Source: an uncultured Acidobacteriota bacterium (GTDB taxonomy: Bacteria > Acidobacteriota > Thermoanaerobaculia > UBA5066). From it: a stretch of 7,999 bases of DNA. Within the stretch, counting starts at the first letter, position 1; the number at the start of each line of letters is the position of its first letter. Positions 1 to 6,425 of this stretch are shown here, one piece after another. Location: assembly GCA_937902605.1 (NCBI GenBank), contig CALFNC010000141.1, forward strand, positions 1 through 7,999, given 5' to 3'. The position numbers and the translations under genes were made by a program. The notes under the pieces are model-generated. The model was not told where the DNA came from. It was given only the letters and a program-made list of their open reading frames with translations, and did no database searches.

Positions 1-450
1 GCCCTCGCCCCGGAGCCCGAGCCGGCCCCGGCGCCCGCCGAGCCGGAGCCCGCGCCCACGTCGGAGGAGCCTGGTCAGCCACCGGCCCCCGCCCCTGTGG
101 TCGTTCCCCCCGCACCGAAGCCGGAGACGTCGACCACCGACGAGATCCTGTTCGACGCCGGGAAGAGCCGGCTGACGAACATAGCCAAAGCCATCCTCGA
201 CGGCGTCGCGCTCCGGCTGAAGAACAACCTCTCCGCGACCTGCACCGTCGCCGGCCACTCCGACCCTAAGGAGAAAGGCGGTGACCACGTGAAGCTGGGG
301 CTCGCCCGCGCCGAGGCGGCCAAGGACTACCTCCTGAAGCGTCACGGGATCGACGGTTCGAGGATCCGGACCGAGTCGGAAGGCGACTCGGGCGCTGGCG
401 CCGACGCCACCCGGAACCGGCGGTCAGTCGTTTCGGTCACGTTTCCCTAG
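1..450 (+). CDS. OmpA-family peptidoglycan-binding protein, C-terminal part (5' end outside window)
   Basis: The frame is open from base 1 to a TAG at 448-450 and has no start in the window, so only the C-terminal 149 residues are seen. Residues 1 to about 42 are a linker made almost wholly of Pro, Glu and Ala (for example APEPEPAPAPAEPEPAP), the kind of extended spacer often found between a membrane anchor or barrel and a periplasmic domain. An OmpA C-terminal domain follows: a DEILFDAGKSRL strand, then GHSD, then LGLARAEAAKDYLLKRHGI, and an ending with NRRSVVSV. The Asp of GHSD and the Arg of LARAEA are 15 residues apart, the spacing of the Asp/Arg pair that binds diaminopimelate in known OmpA domains. 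Inferred role: non-covalent tethering of the outer membrane or a periplasmic complex to peptidoglycan. The N-terminal part (barrel, lipoprotein or other) is unknown, so no gene symbol is given. An internal GTG at 97 lies in the linker and is unlikely to be the start. Confidence 0.88.
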   Translation, partial: ALAPEPEPAPAPAEPEPAPTSEEPGQPPAPAPVVVPPAPKPETSTTDEILFDAGKSRLTNIAKAILDGVALRLKNNLSATCTVAGHSDPKEKGGDHVKLGLARAEAAKDYLLKRHGIDGSRIRTESEGDSGAGADATRNRRSVVSVTFP

Positions 451-521
451 TGGATCCCTCTCCGCGCCGGATTAGGGCGCTGGCGCGGGCTCGCCTGACT
501 ATGCTCCTTCCCCCCGAATGA

Positions 522-560
522 CCGGCCGCGCCCGAGGGTGCGGCCGGCTTCTCCTTGCCT
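522..560 (+). terminator. GC-rich hairpin, probable terminator of the OmpA-family gene
   Basis: CCGGCCGC at 522-529 pairs perfectly with GCGGCCGG at 540-547. The stem can extend inward by a G-U and two G-C pairs, leaving a CGAG tetraloop. A pyrimidine-rich stretch (CTTCTCCTTGCCTCTT) follows, not a pure T run. It lies 71 bp after the OmpA-family stop codon. The stem is very stable, but the weak T tract makes its efficiency as an intrinsic terminator uncertain. Confidence 0.5.
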
Positions 561-614
561 CTTATCCGGTAGACTCGGGTCGTTGACGACGAGCGGTGTC
601 TTCCAGTCCGGCGC

Positions 615-639
615 AAGCCCCGCTCTCGGCGGGGTTTTT
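615..639 (+). terminator. Intrinsic (rho-independent) terminator
   Basis: CCCCGC at 618-623 pairs with GCGGGG at 629-634 around a TCTCG loop and is followed directly by TTTTT at 635-639. Three more pairs (A-U, A-U, G-U) are possible at the base, using AAG at 615-617. This is the textbook shape of an intrinsic terminator on the plus strand. It lies between the OmpA-family gene and the AI-2E transporter, inside the longest reading frame of the latter. It is either a second, backup terminator for the upstream gene or an attenuator at the 5' end of the transporter gene. Confidence 0.75.
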
Positions 640-675
640 CATTCGCGCCCTCTCGCCATCCTTGCGGCGGCGGCC

Positions 676-1719
676 GTGATCGGCCTCCTCTGGGCTGGGA
701 AGCTTTTGCTCGTCACCTTCTTCTTCGCCCTCTTCCTGTCGTTTGCCATCCTCCCCTTCGTCGACCTCCTCGAGAAGGTGCGGTTCCCGAGGGGCATCGC
801 GATCCTCGTCATCCTCGCGCTCCTGTTCGCACTGCTCGTCTTCTTCGTCTTCAACGCGCTCGATCAGGCCGAGGCGTTCTCGCGGGACTGGCCCGGATAT
901 GAGACGAAGATCCGGGCGCTGACCGTGCGCGCCCAGGGGCTCTTCGCAAAGCTGGAGGAGCACACGAAGCGCCTCCTGCCGGAGACCGACCGATCGGTCC
1001 GCGCCGTGAAGCTCGAGGAGCGCGCGATCGACTCGATCTCCCGGGTTGCGCTGCAGGTCCGCACGCTCGTCTCGCTTCTCGTCTATGCCTCCGCCGTCCC
1101 GATGCTGGCGTTCTTCATGCTGAAGGACCGCGAGAAGTACGCCGGTGCACTGACGCGCATCCTTCGGCGCAAGGGGGGACGCGCCGCGAGCGACTTCGCC
1201 GAGAGCGTCACGCGCGTCCTTTCCGGGTACGTCGTCGGCGAGCTCTTCGTCGTCCTCATCACATCCTGCGTCATGACCGCCGGCCTTCTCGTCTTGAAGG
1301 TCCCGTACAGCTACGTCCTCGGTCCTTTAGCGGGGCTCTGCGTCCTCATCCCCTACGTTGGGGTCATCGTCGCAACGACGCCAGCCCTCGTCGTGGCGAT
1401 CCTCTCCGGCGAGAGTCCCTCGCTAGCAGTCAAGGTCGTCATCTTCTACTCGGCGGTCCAGTTCCTGGAGGGGAACGTCCTCACGCCCTTCATCGTCGGA
1501 GGCCGCGTCCGTCTTCACCCGCTGGCAGTCCTGATCGCGTTCATCTTCTGGAGCATCCTCTGGGGAGTGCCCGGCGCCATCCTGGCGGTCCCCCTCACCG
1601 CGACGCTCAAGGTCGTGGCCGAGCGGTACGACCGGCTTGCCCCCTGGGCCGCGTTGCTGGGGGATCCCACCCCCGATCCGCTTCCCGAGAGCCGGGACGA
1701 CTCGGCGCCTACGGTCTGA
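676..1719 (+). CDS. AI-2E family (UPF0118) multi-pass membrane transporter
   Basis: This is an inner-membrane permease of the AI-2E/PerM/TqsA/YdiK family. Members have been linked to autoinducer-2 export, Na+/H+ antiport or other small-solute export, so the substrate cannot be named. From GTG 676 the protein is 347 aa, a usual size for the family. It shows an N-terminal hydrophobic pair, a soluble helical stretch rich in charged residues (about bases 865-1060), then further membrane segments. The family-typical C-terminal half is clear: IPYVGVIVATTPAL, then GNVLTPFIVGGRVRLHPLAV, then WGVPGAILAVPL. The tail after it is short, acidic and probably disordered. The start is uncertain. The frame stays open upstream to a GTG at 538, but that codon lies inside one hairpin and the extension crosses a strong terminator (615-639). 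TTG 583 is another option. The hydrophobic residues before 676 (RPLAILAAAAVIGLLW) look like real coding sequence, so 676 may clip the first helix. No clear Shine-Dalgarno precedes any candidate. The gene converges on ftsX across 45 bp. Confidence 0.88.
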   Translation: MIGLLWAGKLLLVTFFFALFLSFAILPFVDLLEKVRFPRGIAILVILALLFALLVFFVFNALDQAEAFSRDWPGYETKIRALTVRAQGLFAKLEEHTKRLLPETDRSVRAVKLEERAIDSISRVALQVRTLVSLLVYASAVPMLAFFMLKDREKYAGALTRILRRKGGRAASDFAESVTRVLSGYVVGELFVVLITSCVMTAGLLVLKVPYSYVLGPLAGLCVLIPYVGVIVATTPALVVAILSGESPSLAVKVVIFYSAVQFLEGNVLTPFIVGGRVRLHPLAVLIAFIFWSILWGVPGAILAVPLTATLKVVAERYDRLAPWAALLGDPTPDPLPESRDDSAPTV

Positions 1720-1764
1720 CGGGCCGGCGGCGCCCCTAGTCTCGCGGATCGGCCTCGGGCACCC

Positions 1765-2676
1765 TTACCCCTGGAGGTGTTTCTTCCTCACCGCGATCGC
1801 GCCTCCGATGACACCGGCTAGCAAGCCACCGACCATGAGGAGAACACACGTCGACGGAGTGAGGAATCGGACGACGAAGACGCCGACCAGAACGTTGTGG
1901 GTCGTGGCCACGTATCTCAGCACTGCCCGGAACGAGAGGTAGAGGACACCGACCGCCAGCGAGCCGCCAAGGAACCCCTGAGCCAGCCCCCCGATCAGGA
2001 AGGGACCGCGGATCAGATATTCCGGCGCGCCAACCAGCCGGAGGATCTCGATTTCGTCCCGGTGCAGGAGGATGGTCAGACGGACCACGTTCGCGATCGT
2101 GAAGACCGCCCCCACCGCCAGGAAGAGACCGACCGCCCCCCCCCAGACCGCGATCAGGGCGACCGCGCCACGCAGCCGCCGGATCCAGTCGACATCGAAC
2201 TGCACGTCGTCGACGCCCTTCCGCGTCGCGAGGAGCGGCAGGAAGCCACGGAGCGCCTCGGATTGGATCGCATCGGGGAGAAGGTCGAGCTCGATCGTCT
2301 CCGGGAAGGGGCTCGACGCGAGCGAGGACGACGCCCGCGAGAGCGATTTCCAAGACGTCGCGAACCGGGCTCCGGCTTCCTCGGTAGAGACCCGCCGCCA
2401 GCGTGCCACGAGCCGTGACTCTCGAGCCAACCGCTCGACCTCCGCCTTCTCCTCCTCGGCGGCCCCCGGCTTCAGGAAGACCGTCACCGCCGACTCGTCC
2501 TTCACCGTGTCGACGACGCCGCGGAGATTCTCGGCGGTCAGAAAAAAGACGCCGACGAGAAAGACCGAGACCGCGATCTGGAGGACCGACACCACCGTCA
2601 TGCGGCGGGCGCGCCAGAGCCCTTGCGCGGCCTCGTCGAGCAGCGCTACGAGGGCCGACGTCCGCTGGCCGCTCAC
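1765..2676 (-). CDS. ftsX: Cell division protein FtsX (membrane subunit of FtsEX)
   Basis: FtsX is the integral membrane partner of the FtsE ATPase. The complex sits at the septum and drives activation of peptidoglycan hydrolases through the periplasmic loop of FtsX. The 303-aa protein has the expected FtsX layout: a cytoplasmic N-terminus with an RARRMT basic patch, TM1 at about residues 28-48, a large periplasmic domain at about 50-168, then TM2 (about 170-198), TM3 (about 222-248) and TM4 (about 272-296). The hallmark cytoplasmic segment [20 protein letters not shown] is at about 205-224, between TM2 and TM3. The C-terminus is short and basic (RKKHLQG). It starts with GTG; its first base overlaps the end of ftsE in a GTGA overlap (2673-2676), so the two are translationally coupled, as expected for subunits made in fixed ratio. 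The stop is TAA at 1765-1767. No EnvC-like or M23 peptidase partner follows; the next gene converges from the other side. Confidence 0.95.
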   Translation of the reverse strand: MSGQRTSALVALLDEAAQGLWRARRMTVVSVLQIAVSVFLVGVFFLTAENLRGVVDTVKDESAVTVFLKPGAAEEEKAEVERLARESRLVARWRRVSTEEAGARFATSWKSLSRASSSLASSPFPETIELDLLPDAIQSEALRGFLPLLATRKGVDDVQFDVDWIRRLRGAVALIAVWGGAVGLFLAVGAVFTIANVVRLTILLHRDEIEILRLVGAPEYLIRGPFLIGGLAQGFLGGSLAVGVLYLSFRAVLRYVATTHNVLVGVFVVRFLTPSTCVLLMVGGLLAGVIGGAIAVRKKHLQG

Positions 2677-3401
2677 GGGGCGTCCCCGCCCGGCGGCGGG
2701 GTGCCGGGATCGCGGTGCGGCGCCTGCGGGGGGACCGACGACTCGACCAACCCCTCCAGCATCCGGCCGCGGTCGAGGGTGAGGCAGCGCCGGCCCGAAC
2801 CGCGGATGAGGTCCTGGTCGTGCGTGGCGAGGAGGATCGTCGTGCCTCGGACGTTGATCGCCGTGAAGAGCTTCATCACCTCCTCGGCTAGGCGGCGGTC
2901 GAGGTTCCCAGTTGGCTCGTCGGCGATGAGGAGCTCGGGCTCGTTGATCAACGCGCGCGCGAGGGCGACACGCTGCTGCTCGCCCCCGGAAAGCTCTTCG
3001 GGAAAGGCCGAGAGCCGGTGGTGAAGCTCCACCATTCGGAGGGTCTGGTACGCGCGTCTCTTCCGCTCCTGGGTCGGGACGCCGAGAAACTTCAGGACGA
3101 AGGCGACGTTCTCGAAGATGGTTCGGGTCGGGAGGAGCTTGTAGTCCTGGAAGACGATCCCCATCGTCCGGCGCAGCTCCGGAATGCGACCGGGCGACAT
3201 CGCTCCGACGTTCATCCCATTGACGAGGATCTGGCCATCGGTCGGCCGCTCGGCACGGAACAGGAGCTTCAGCAGCGTCGTCTTGCCCGCGCCCGAAGGC
3301 CCGGTGAGGAACACGAACTCGCCCCTCGACATCTGGAACGTGACGTCCCAGAGGACCCGCCTTCCGCGGAACTCCTTCTGGACGTGGTAGAGCTCGATCA
3401 A
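2673..3401 (-). CDS. ftsE: Cell division ATP-binding protein FtsE
   Basis: FtsE is the cytoplasmic ABC ATPase of the FtsEX division complex. All ABC motifs are intact: Walker A GPSGAGKT (34-41), Q-loop Gln85 in VFQDYKLL, signature LSGGEQQR (137-144), Walker B LLIADEP with Glu162, D-loop GNLD, and switch His194 in LATHD. The sequence [18 protein letters not shown] just after the Q-loop is characteristic of FtsE and separates it from LolD or MacB type ATPases. At 242 aa it is slightly longer than the usual 220-230 aa. The excess is a Pro-rich tail ([19 protein letters not shown]) that looks disordered. The likely start is TTG at 3399-3401, one base after the gatB stop, with a GGAG about 10 nt upstream inside the gatB end. 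An ATG is not available at the conserved N-terminus ([13 protein letters not shown]). Its stop overlaps the ftsX start. Confidence 0.96.
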   Translation of the reverse strand: MIELYHVQKEFRGRRVLWDVTFQMSRGEFVFLTGPSGAGKTTLLKLLFRAERPTDGQILVNGMNVGAMSPGRIPELRRTMGIVFQDYKLLPTRTIFENVAFVLKFLGVPTQERKRRAYQTLRMVELHHRLSAFPEELSGGEQQRVALARALINEPELLIADEPTGNLDRRLAEEVMKLFTAINVRGTTILLATHDQDLIRGSGRRCLTLDRGRMLEGLVESSVPPQAPHRDPGTPPPGGDAP

Positions 3402-3402
3402 G

Positions 3403-4863
3403 TCAGCCCTGCTCCAGGAGCTCCTTGAGAAGGCGGTTTGCGATCGCCGGATTGGCCTTCCCCGCCGAGGCTTTCATCACTTGGCCGACGAACCAGCCGA
3501 GGGCCTGCGTCTTCCCTGCCCGGTAGGCCGCGACCTGCTGCGGGTTCGCCGCCACCACGGTCTCGACGACCACGCGGATCGCCCCCTCGTCCGTCACCTG
3601 GACGAGGCCCTTCTCCCGGATCAGGTCGTCCGGATCCTTGCCGGAGTCGATCAGGAGCGGCACCAACTCTTTGCCGATCTTCCCCGAGATCGTTCCGTCG
3701 TCGATGCGCACCACCAGACGCGCGAGGGCCGCCGGTGCGACGGGCACGCGGCCGGCCTGCCGGTCGGCGTCCCCCATGCGGGAGAGGAGCTCCGAGAGGA
3801 GCCAATTCGCGATCCCCTTCGGGTTCGACGGGTGGGCCTCGACCGCGGCCTCGAACCAGTCCGCGAGCGGGCGCGAGAGACAGATCGTGTCGGCGTCCGC
3901 CCAGGGGAGCCCCAGCTGGGCGACGAGCCGGCCGACGCGGACGTCGGGAAGCTCCGGCATGCTCCCGGCGACGCTTCGCCGCCATTCGTCGTCGACTTGC
4001 AGCGTGCCGAGATCCGGGTCAGGGAAGTAGCGGTAGTCCATCGCCTCTTCCTTCGACCGCATCGGCCGCGTGGTGCCTGTCTCCGGGTGCCACAGGCGCG
4101 TCTCCTGGACGACGACGCCCCCTCGGTCGAGCGTCCCGACCTGCCTTTCGACCTCGTGCTCGATCGCCTTTCGGACGTGGTTGATCGAGTTGAGGTTCTT
4201 GATCTCGACCTTGGTCCCGAGGACGGCGCTTCCCCTCGGCCGGACGGAGACGTTCGCGTCACAGCGTAGCGAGCCCTCCTCCATGTTGCCGTCCGAGGCG
4301 TCGACGTAACGGACGAGGCGGCGCAGCCGGTTCAAGTAGTCCCATGCCTCGTCTCCGGAGCGGATGTCGGGCTCGGAGACGATCTCGATCAGCGGCGTGC
4401 CGGCCCGGTTGAGGTCGACGAGCGAGGTTCCCGTCGGGAGGTCGTCCCAGGGGAACTCGTGCATCAGCTTCCCCGCGTCCTCCTCGAGGTGGATCCTCGA
4501 CAACCGGATCATCCGGTCGCCGACCGACGTCCGGACCGGGACGTGGCCGCCCACGGCCAGCGGTCGATCGAGCTGCGAGATCTGGTACCCCTTCGGGAGA
4601 TCGGGATAGAAGTAGTTCTTCCGGGCGAAGACCGACCGCTCCCGGATCTCGCAGCCGGTGGCGACCGCGACGCGCATCGCCAGCGTCACCATCTCGCGGT
4701 TCAGGACAGGGAGGACGCCCGGGTATCCGAGGCAGACTGGACAGACCGCACTGTTCGGAGGGGCGCCAAAGACCACCGGACACGCACAGAATGACTTCGT
4801 CCGAGTTTTGAGCTGACAGTGGACCTCGAGCCCGATGACCGGTTCGTAGTCGGGAAGCGCCAT
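3403..4863 (-). CDS. gatB: Aspartyl/glutamyl-tRNA(Asn/Gln) amidotransferase subunit B
   Basis: GatB is the tRNA-binding and kinase subunit of GatCAB. The complex converts Glu-tRNA(Gln) and/or Asp-tRNA(Asn) to the amidated forms, using ammonia from the GatA glutaminase. Its presence implies that this organism lacks, or backs up, GlnRS and/or AsnRS. From ATG 4863 the protein is 486 aa, full length for the family. It starts with the conserved ALPDYEPVIGLEVHCQL. The four zinc-ligand cysteines are present (CAC and CPVC, flanking PVVFGAPPNSAV), followed by LGYPGVLPVLN and ARKNYFYPDLPKGYQISQ. The catalytic cradle has DLNRAGTPLIEIVSEPD and VSVRPRG...TKVEIKNLNS. The C-terminal half is the YqeY-like tail domain, ending in KANPAIANRLLKELLEQ. 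An in-frame ATG at 4926 would add 21 low-complexity Gly/Asp/Pro residues and leave only 14 bp after the upstream gene. The conserved start favours 4863, though neither ATG has a strong Shine-Dalgarno. gatA and gatC are not in the window. Confidence 0.96.
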   Translation of the reverse strand: MALPDYEPVIGLEVHCQLKTRTKSFCACPVVFGAPPNSAVCPVCLGYPGVLPVLNREMVTLAMRVAVATGCEIRERSVFARKNYFYPDLPKGYQISQLDRPLAVGGHVPVRTSVGDRMIRLSRIHLEEDAGKLMHEFPWDDLPTGTSLVDLNRAGTPLIEIVSEPDIRSGDEAWDYLNRLRRLVRYVDASDGNMEEGSLRCDANVSVRPRGSAVLGTKVEIKNLNSINHVRKAIEHEVERQVGTLDRGGVVVQETRLWHPETGTTRPMRSKEEAMDYRYFPDPDLGTLQVDDEWRRSVAGSMPELPDVRVGRLVAQLGLPWADADTICLSRPLADWFEAAVEAHPSNPKGIANWLLSELLSRMGDADRQAGRVPVAPAALARLVVRIDDGTISGKIGKELVPLLIDSGKDPDDLIREKGLVQVTDEGAIRVVVETVVAANPQQVAAYRAGKTQALGWFVGQVMKASAGKANPAIANRLLKELLEQG

Positions 4864-4940
4864 CGGTTGGAGTCTACCCGGATCGTCCCCGGGGCCACCG
4901 TCCCCAAAATCGGCGGCCACCGGCATGGCCTAGCGAAGCA

Positions 4941-6356
4941 TCAGGGCCGCAGCAGCTTCCCTGGGTTCAGGATTCCGTTCGGGTCCAGCGCCGACTTGAT
5001 CGCCCGCAGGACCTCGAGGTAGGCGGGCGAGCGGAGCACCGGCAGGTAGTCACGCGACGTCAGCCCGACGCCGTGCTCTGCCGTGACCGTTCCTCCCAGC
5101 CGGATCGCCTCTGCGTAGACCGCGCCCACGGTCGCCTGGAACCGTGCGCGGTCACCCTTCGATTCCCTTTCGTGGAACAGGTGGACATGGAGGTTTCCGT
5201 CCGCCGCGTGCCCGAAGACGACCACGCGGAGCTCGGCGGCGTACCCGATCCGGCGCACTCCCTCGACGAGAGCGGCCAGCTCCGTCCGGGGAACGGCGAG
5301 GTCGAGCTCTACCGAGGGCCCGAGGTCCCTTACGGCGTCGCCGATCCCGCGCCGCACCTCCCAGAGGAGCCGGCGTTTCGCCTCGTCGGTCGCCAGAACC
5401 ACGTCGATCGCGCCACAGTCGAGGGCGATCCCGCCGGCGGCCTCGACGTCTCGTTCCACTTCGGCCTCGCCTCCGCCGTCGAACTCCACGAGGAGCCGGG
5501 CCTCCGCCTCGGGGAATGGAACGCCGACCCCTTTTCGGGCCGACGAGACCTCCATGGCAGGCCGGTCGATGAACTCGAGCGCCGCCGGCACGAGGCGCCG
5601 CCGGGTGATCTCCACGACCGCCCGCGCTGCCGCATGAAGGGTCGGGAAGGGCGCGACCAGCGTCCCGTACGACACCGGCTTCGGGACGAGGCGGAGCCAC
5701 GCCTTCGTGACCACAGCCAGCGTCCCCTCGCTGCCGACGAGGAGCCCAGTGAGATCGTACCCGGCGACGTCCTTCCGGGTCTTCCCCCCGGTCACGACGA
5801 CATCCCCGCCGGCGAAGACCGCCTCCATGCCTAGCACCCAATGACTGGTGACGCCGTACTTGGCGGAATGTGGCCCGCCAGCGTTCTCCGCGACGTTACC
5901 CCCGATGGTGCACGAGCCCCGAGAACCCGGGTCCGGTGGGTAGTAGAGGCCGCGAGCCTCGACCGCCTCCTGGAGCGTCTGCGTGATGACCCCCGCCTCG
6001 ACGACCGCGACGCCGTTCTCCTCATCGATCTCGAGGATCCGGTTGAGACGTTCCAGGGAGAGCGCCACTCCCCCCATGACCGGGATCGCGCCCCCGGAGA
6101 GGCTGGTCCGGCCCCCTTGCGGGGTCACCGGAATCCTCCGGCCGTTGCAGAAGGCAAGAAGAGACGCCACCTCTGCCGTCGATCCCGCACGGGCCAGGGC
6201 CGCGGGCCATCCCGAGAGTCCCTGCGTCCCGTCCCGGGAATAGGCCTCGAGATCCTCCCGCTCCAGCGCGAGGTTCCGCTCCCCCACGATCGCGATAAGG
6301 GATGCGATTTCGTCTCCCGTGAGATGGCGGCGGTTTCCTTCCTGCGGATCGATCAC
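4941..6356 (-). CDS. glcD: FAD-binding oxidase/dehydrogenase, GlcD / D-2-hydroxyacid dehydrogenase family
   Basis: This is a VAO-fold flavoprotein of the glycolate oxidase GlcD / D-lactate dehydrogenase type that oxidises a 2-hydroxyacid to the 2-oxoacid. The 471 aa are standard for GlcD. The N-terminal FAD domain shows PVTPQGGRTSLSGGAIP (about 76-92), the pyrophosphate-binding loop, with Arg in place of the more usual Gly. It continues with YYPPDPGS, GGNVAENAGGPHSAKYGVT and GYDLTGLLVGSEGTLAVVT (about 199-217). The C-terminal FAD-oxidase domain carries GHAADGNLHVHL, with His383 and His390, and TAEHGVG with Glu427, matching the divalent-metal ligands of the D-2-hydroxyglutarate/D-lactate dehydrogenase group. 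It ends in ALDPNGILNPGKLL. Glycolate and D-lactate are both possible substrates. The partner subunits GlcE and GlcF are not seen nearby, so it may work alone with an unknown electron acceptor. The start is GTG at 6354-6356 with a good Shine-Dalgarno, AAGGGAG (minus strand of 6363-6369). It appears to be the first gene of the leftward block. Confidence 0.93.
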   Translation of the reverse strand: MIDPQEGNRRHLTGDEIASLIAIVGERNLALEREDLEAYSRDGTQGLSGWPAALARAGSTAEVASLLAFCNGRRIPVTPQGGRTSLSGGAIPVMGGVALSLERLNRILEIDEENGVAVVEAGVITQTLQEAVEARGLYYPPDPGSRGSCTIGGNVAENAGGPHSAKYGVTSHWVLGMEAVFAGGDVVVTGGKTRKDVAGYDLTGLLVGSEGTLAVVTKAWLRLVPKPVSYGTLVAPFPTLHAAARAVVEITRRRLVPAALEFIDRPAMEVSSARKGVGVPFPEAEARLLVEFDGGGEAEVERDVEAAGGIALDCGAIDVVLATDEAKRRLLWEVRRGIGDAVRDLGPSVELDLAVPRTELAALVEGVRRIGYAAELRVVVFGHAADGNLHVHLFHERESKGDRARFQATVGAVYAEAIRLGGTVTAEHGVGLTSRDYLPVLRSPAYLEVLRAIKSALDPNGILNPGKLLRP

Positions 6357-6421
6357 GCGGCTCTCCCTTCTCCACGAGTTTAGTTACGATCGCGGCCGAT
6401 GACGAACGTGAGCTTCCCGTC
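6357..6421. promoter_or_regulatory. Divergent intergenic region, probable bidirectional promoter
   Basis: This 65-bp gap separates the divergent start codons of the glcD-like gene and the acyltransferase gene, so promoters for both must lie in it or in the gene ends. The only AT-rich patch is 6378-6389. On the plus strand it reads TTTAGTTACGAT, whose TACGAT matches the -10 consensus at 4 of 6. On the minus strand it reads ATCGTAACTAAA, and TAAACT also matches at 4 of 6. No convincing -35 box is visible for either, so exact promoter placement is inference. Confidence 0.35.
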
Positions 6422-6425
6422 ATGA
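6399..6425 (+). CDS. Possible 8-codon leader peptide overlapping the acyltransferase start
   Basis: ATG at 6399 opens a short frame encoding MTNVSFPS and ends with TGA at 6423-6425. It overlaps the ATG of the acyltransferase gene (6422-6424) in an ATGA arrangement, as seen in translational coupling. The acyltransferase ATG has no clear Shine-Dalgarno of its own, which would fit coupling. The leader also lacks a strong ribosome binding site, and such a short frame can arise by chance. Confidence 0.25.
   Translation: MTNVSFPS

Noticed and set aside
495..510. Promoter-like TGACTATGCT sequence upstream of the transporter
   Set aside because: It resembles an extended -10 only loosely, with wrong TG spacing and no -35 box. 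It is also followed by two terminator-like hairpins.
538..675. GTG 538 as the start of the AI-2E transporter
   Set aside because: The codon is embedded in a strong hairpin, and the extension crosses an intrinsic terminator. The extra N-terminal residues 1-36 do not look like the family.
1720..1764. Terminator between the convergent transporter and ftsX genes
   Set aside because: Only short GC stems (for example GGCGCC pairs and a GGGC/GCCC stem) are present, with no T run on either strand. I see no convincing terminator.
1736..2353. 205-codon minus-strand frame overlapping ftsX
   Set aside because: The translation is Arg/Pro/Gly-rich with no family resemblance. It is a GC-driven shadow of ftsX in another frame.
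3438..4269. Long plus-strand frames opposite gatB
   Set aside because: They are antisense shadows produced by high G+C in third codon positions. The minus strand encodes an unambiguous GatB.
5073..5834. 253-codon plus-strand frame opposite the glcD-like gene
   Set aside because: Composition is typical of antisense GC-rich sequence (His/Arg/Pro/Glu-rich), and the opposite strand carries all the FAD-oxidase motifs.
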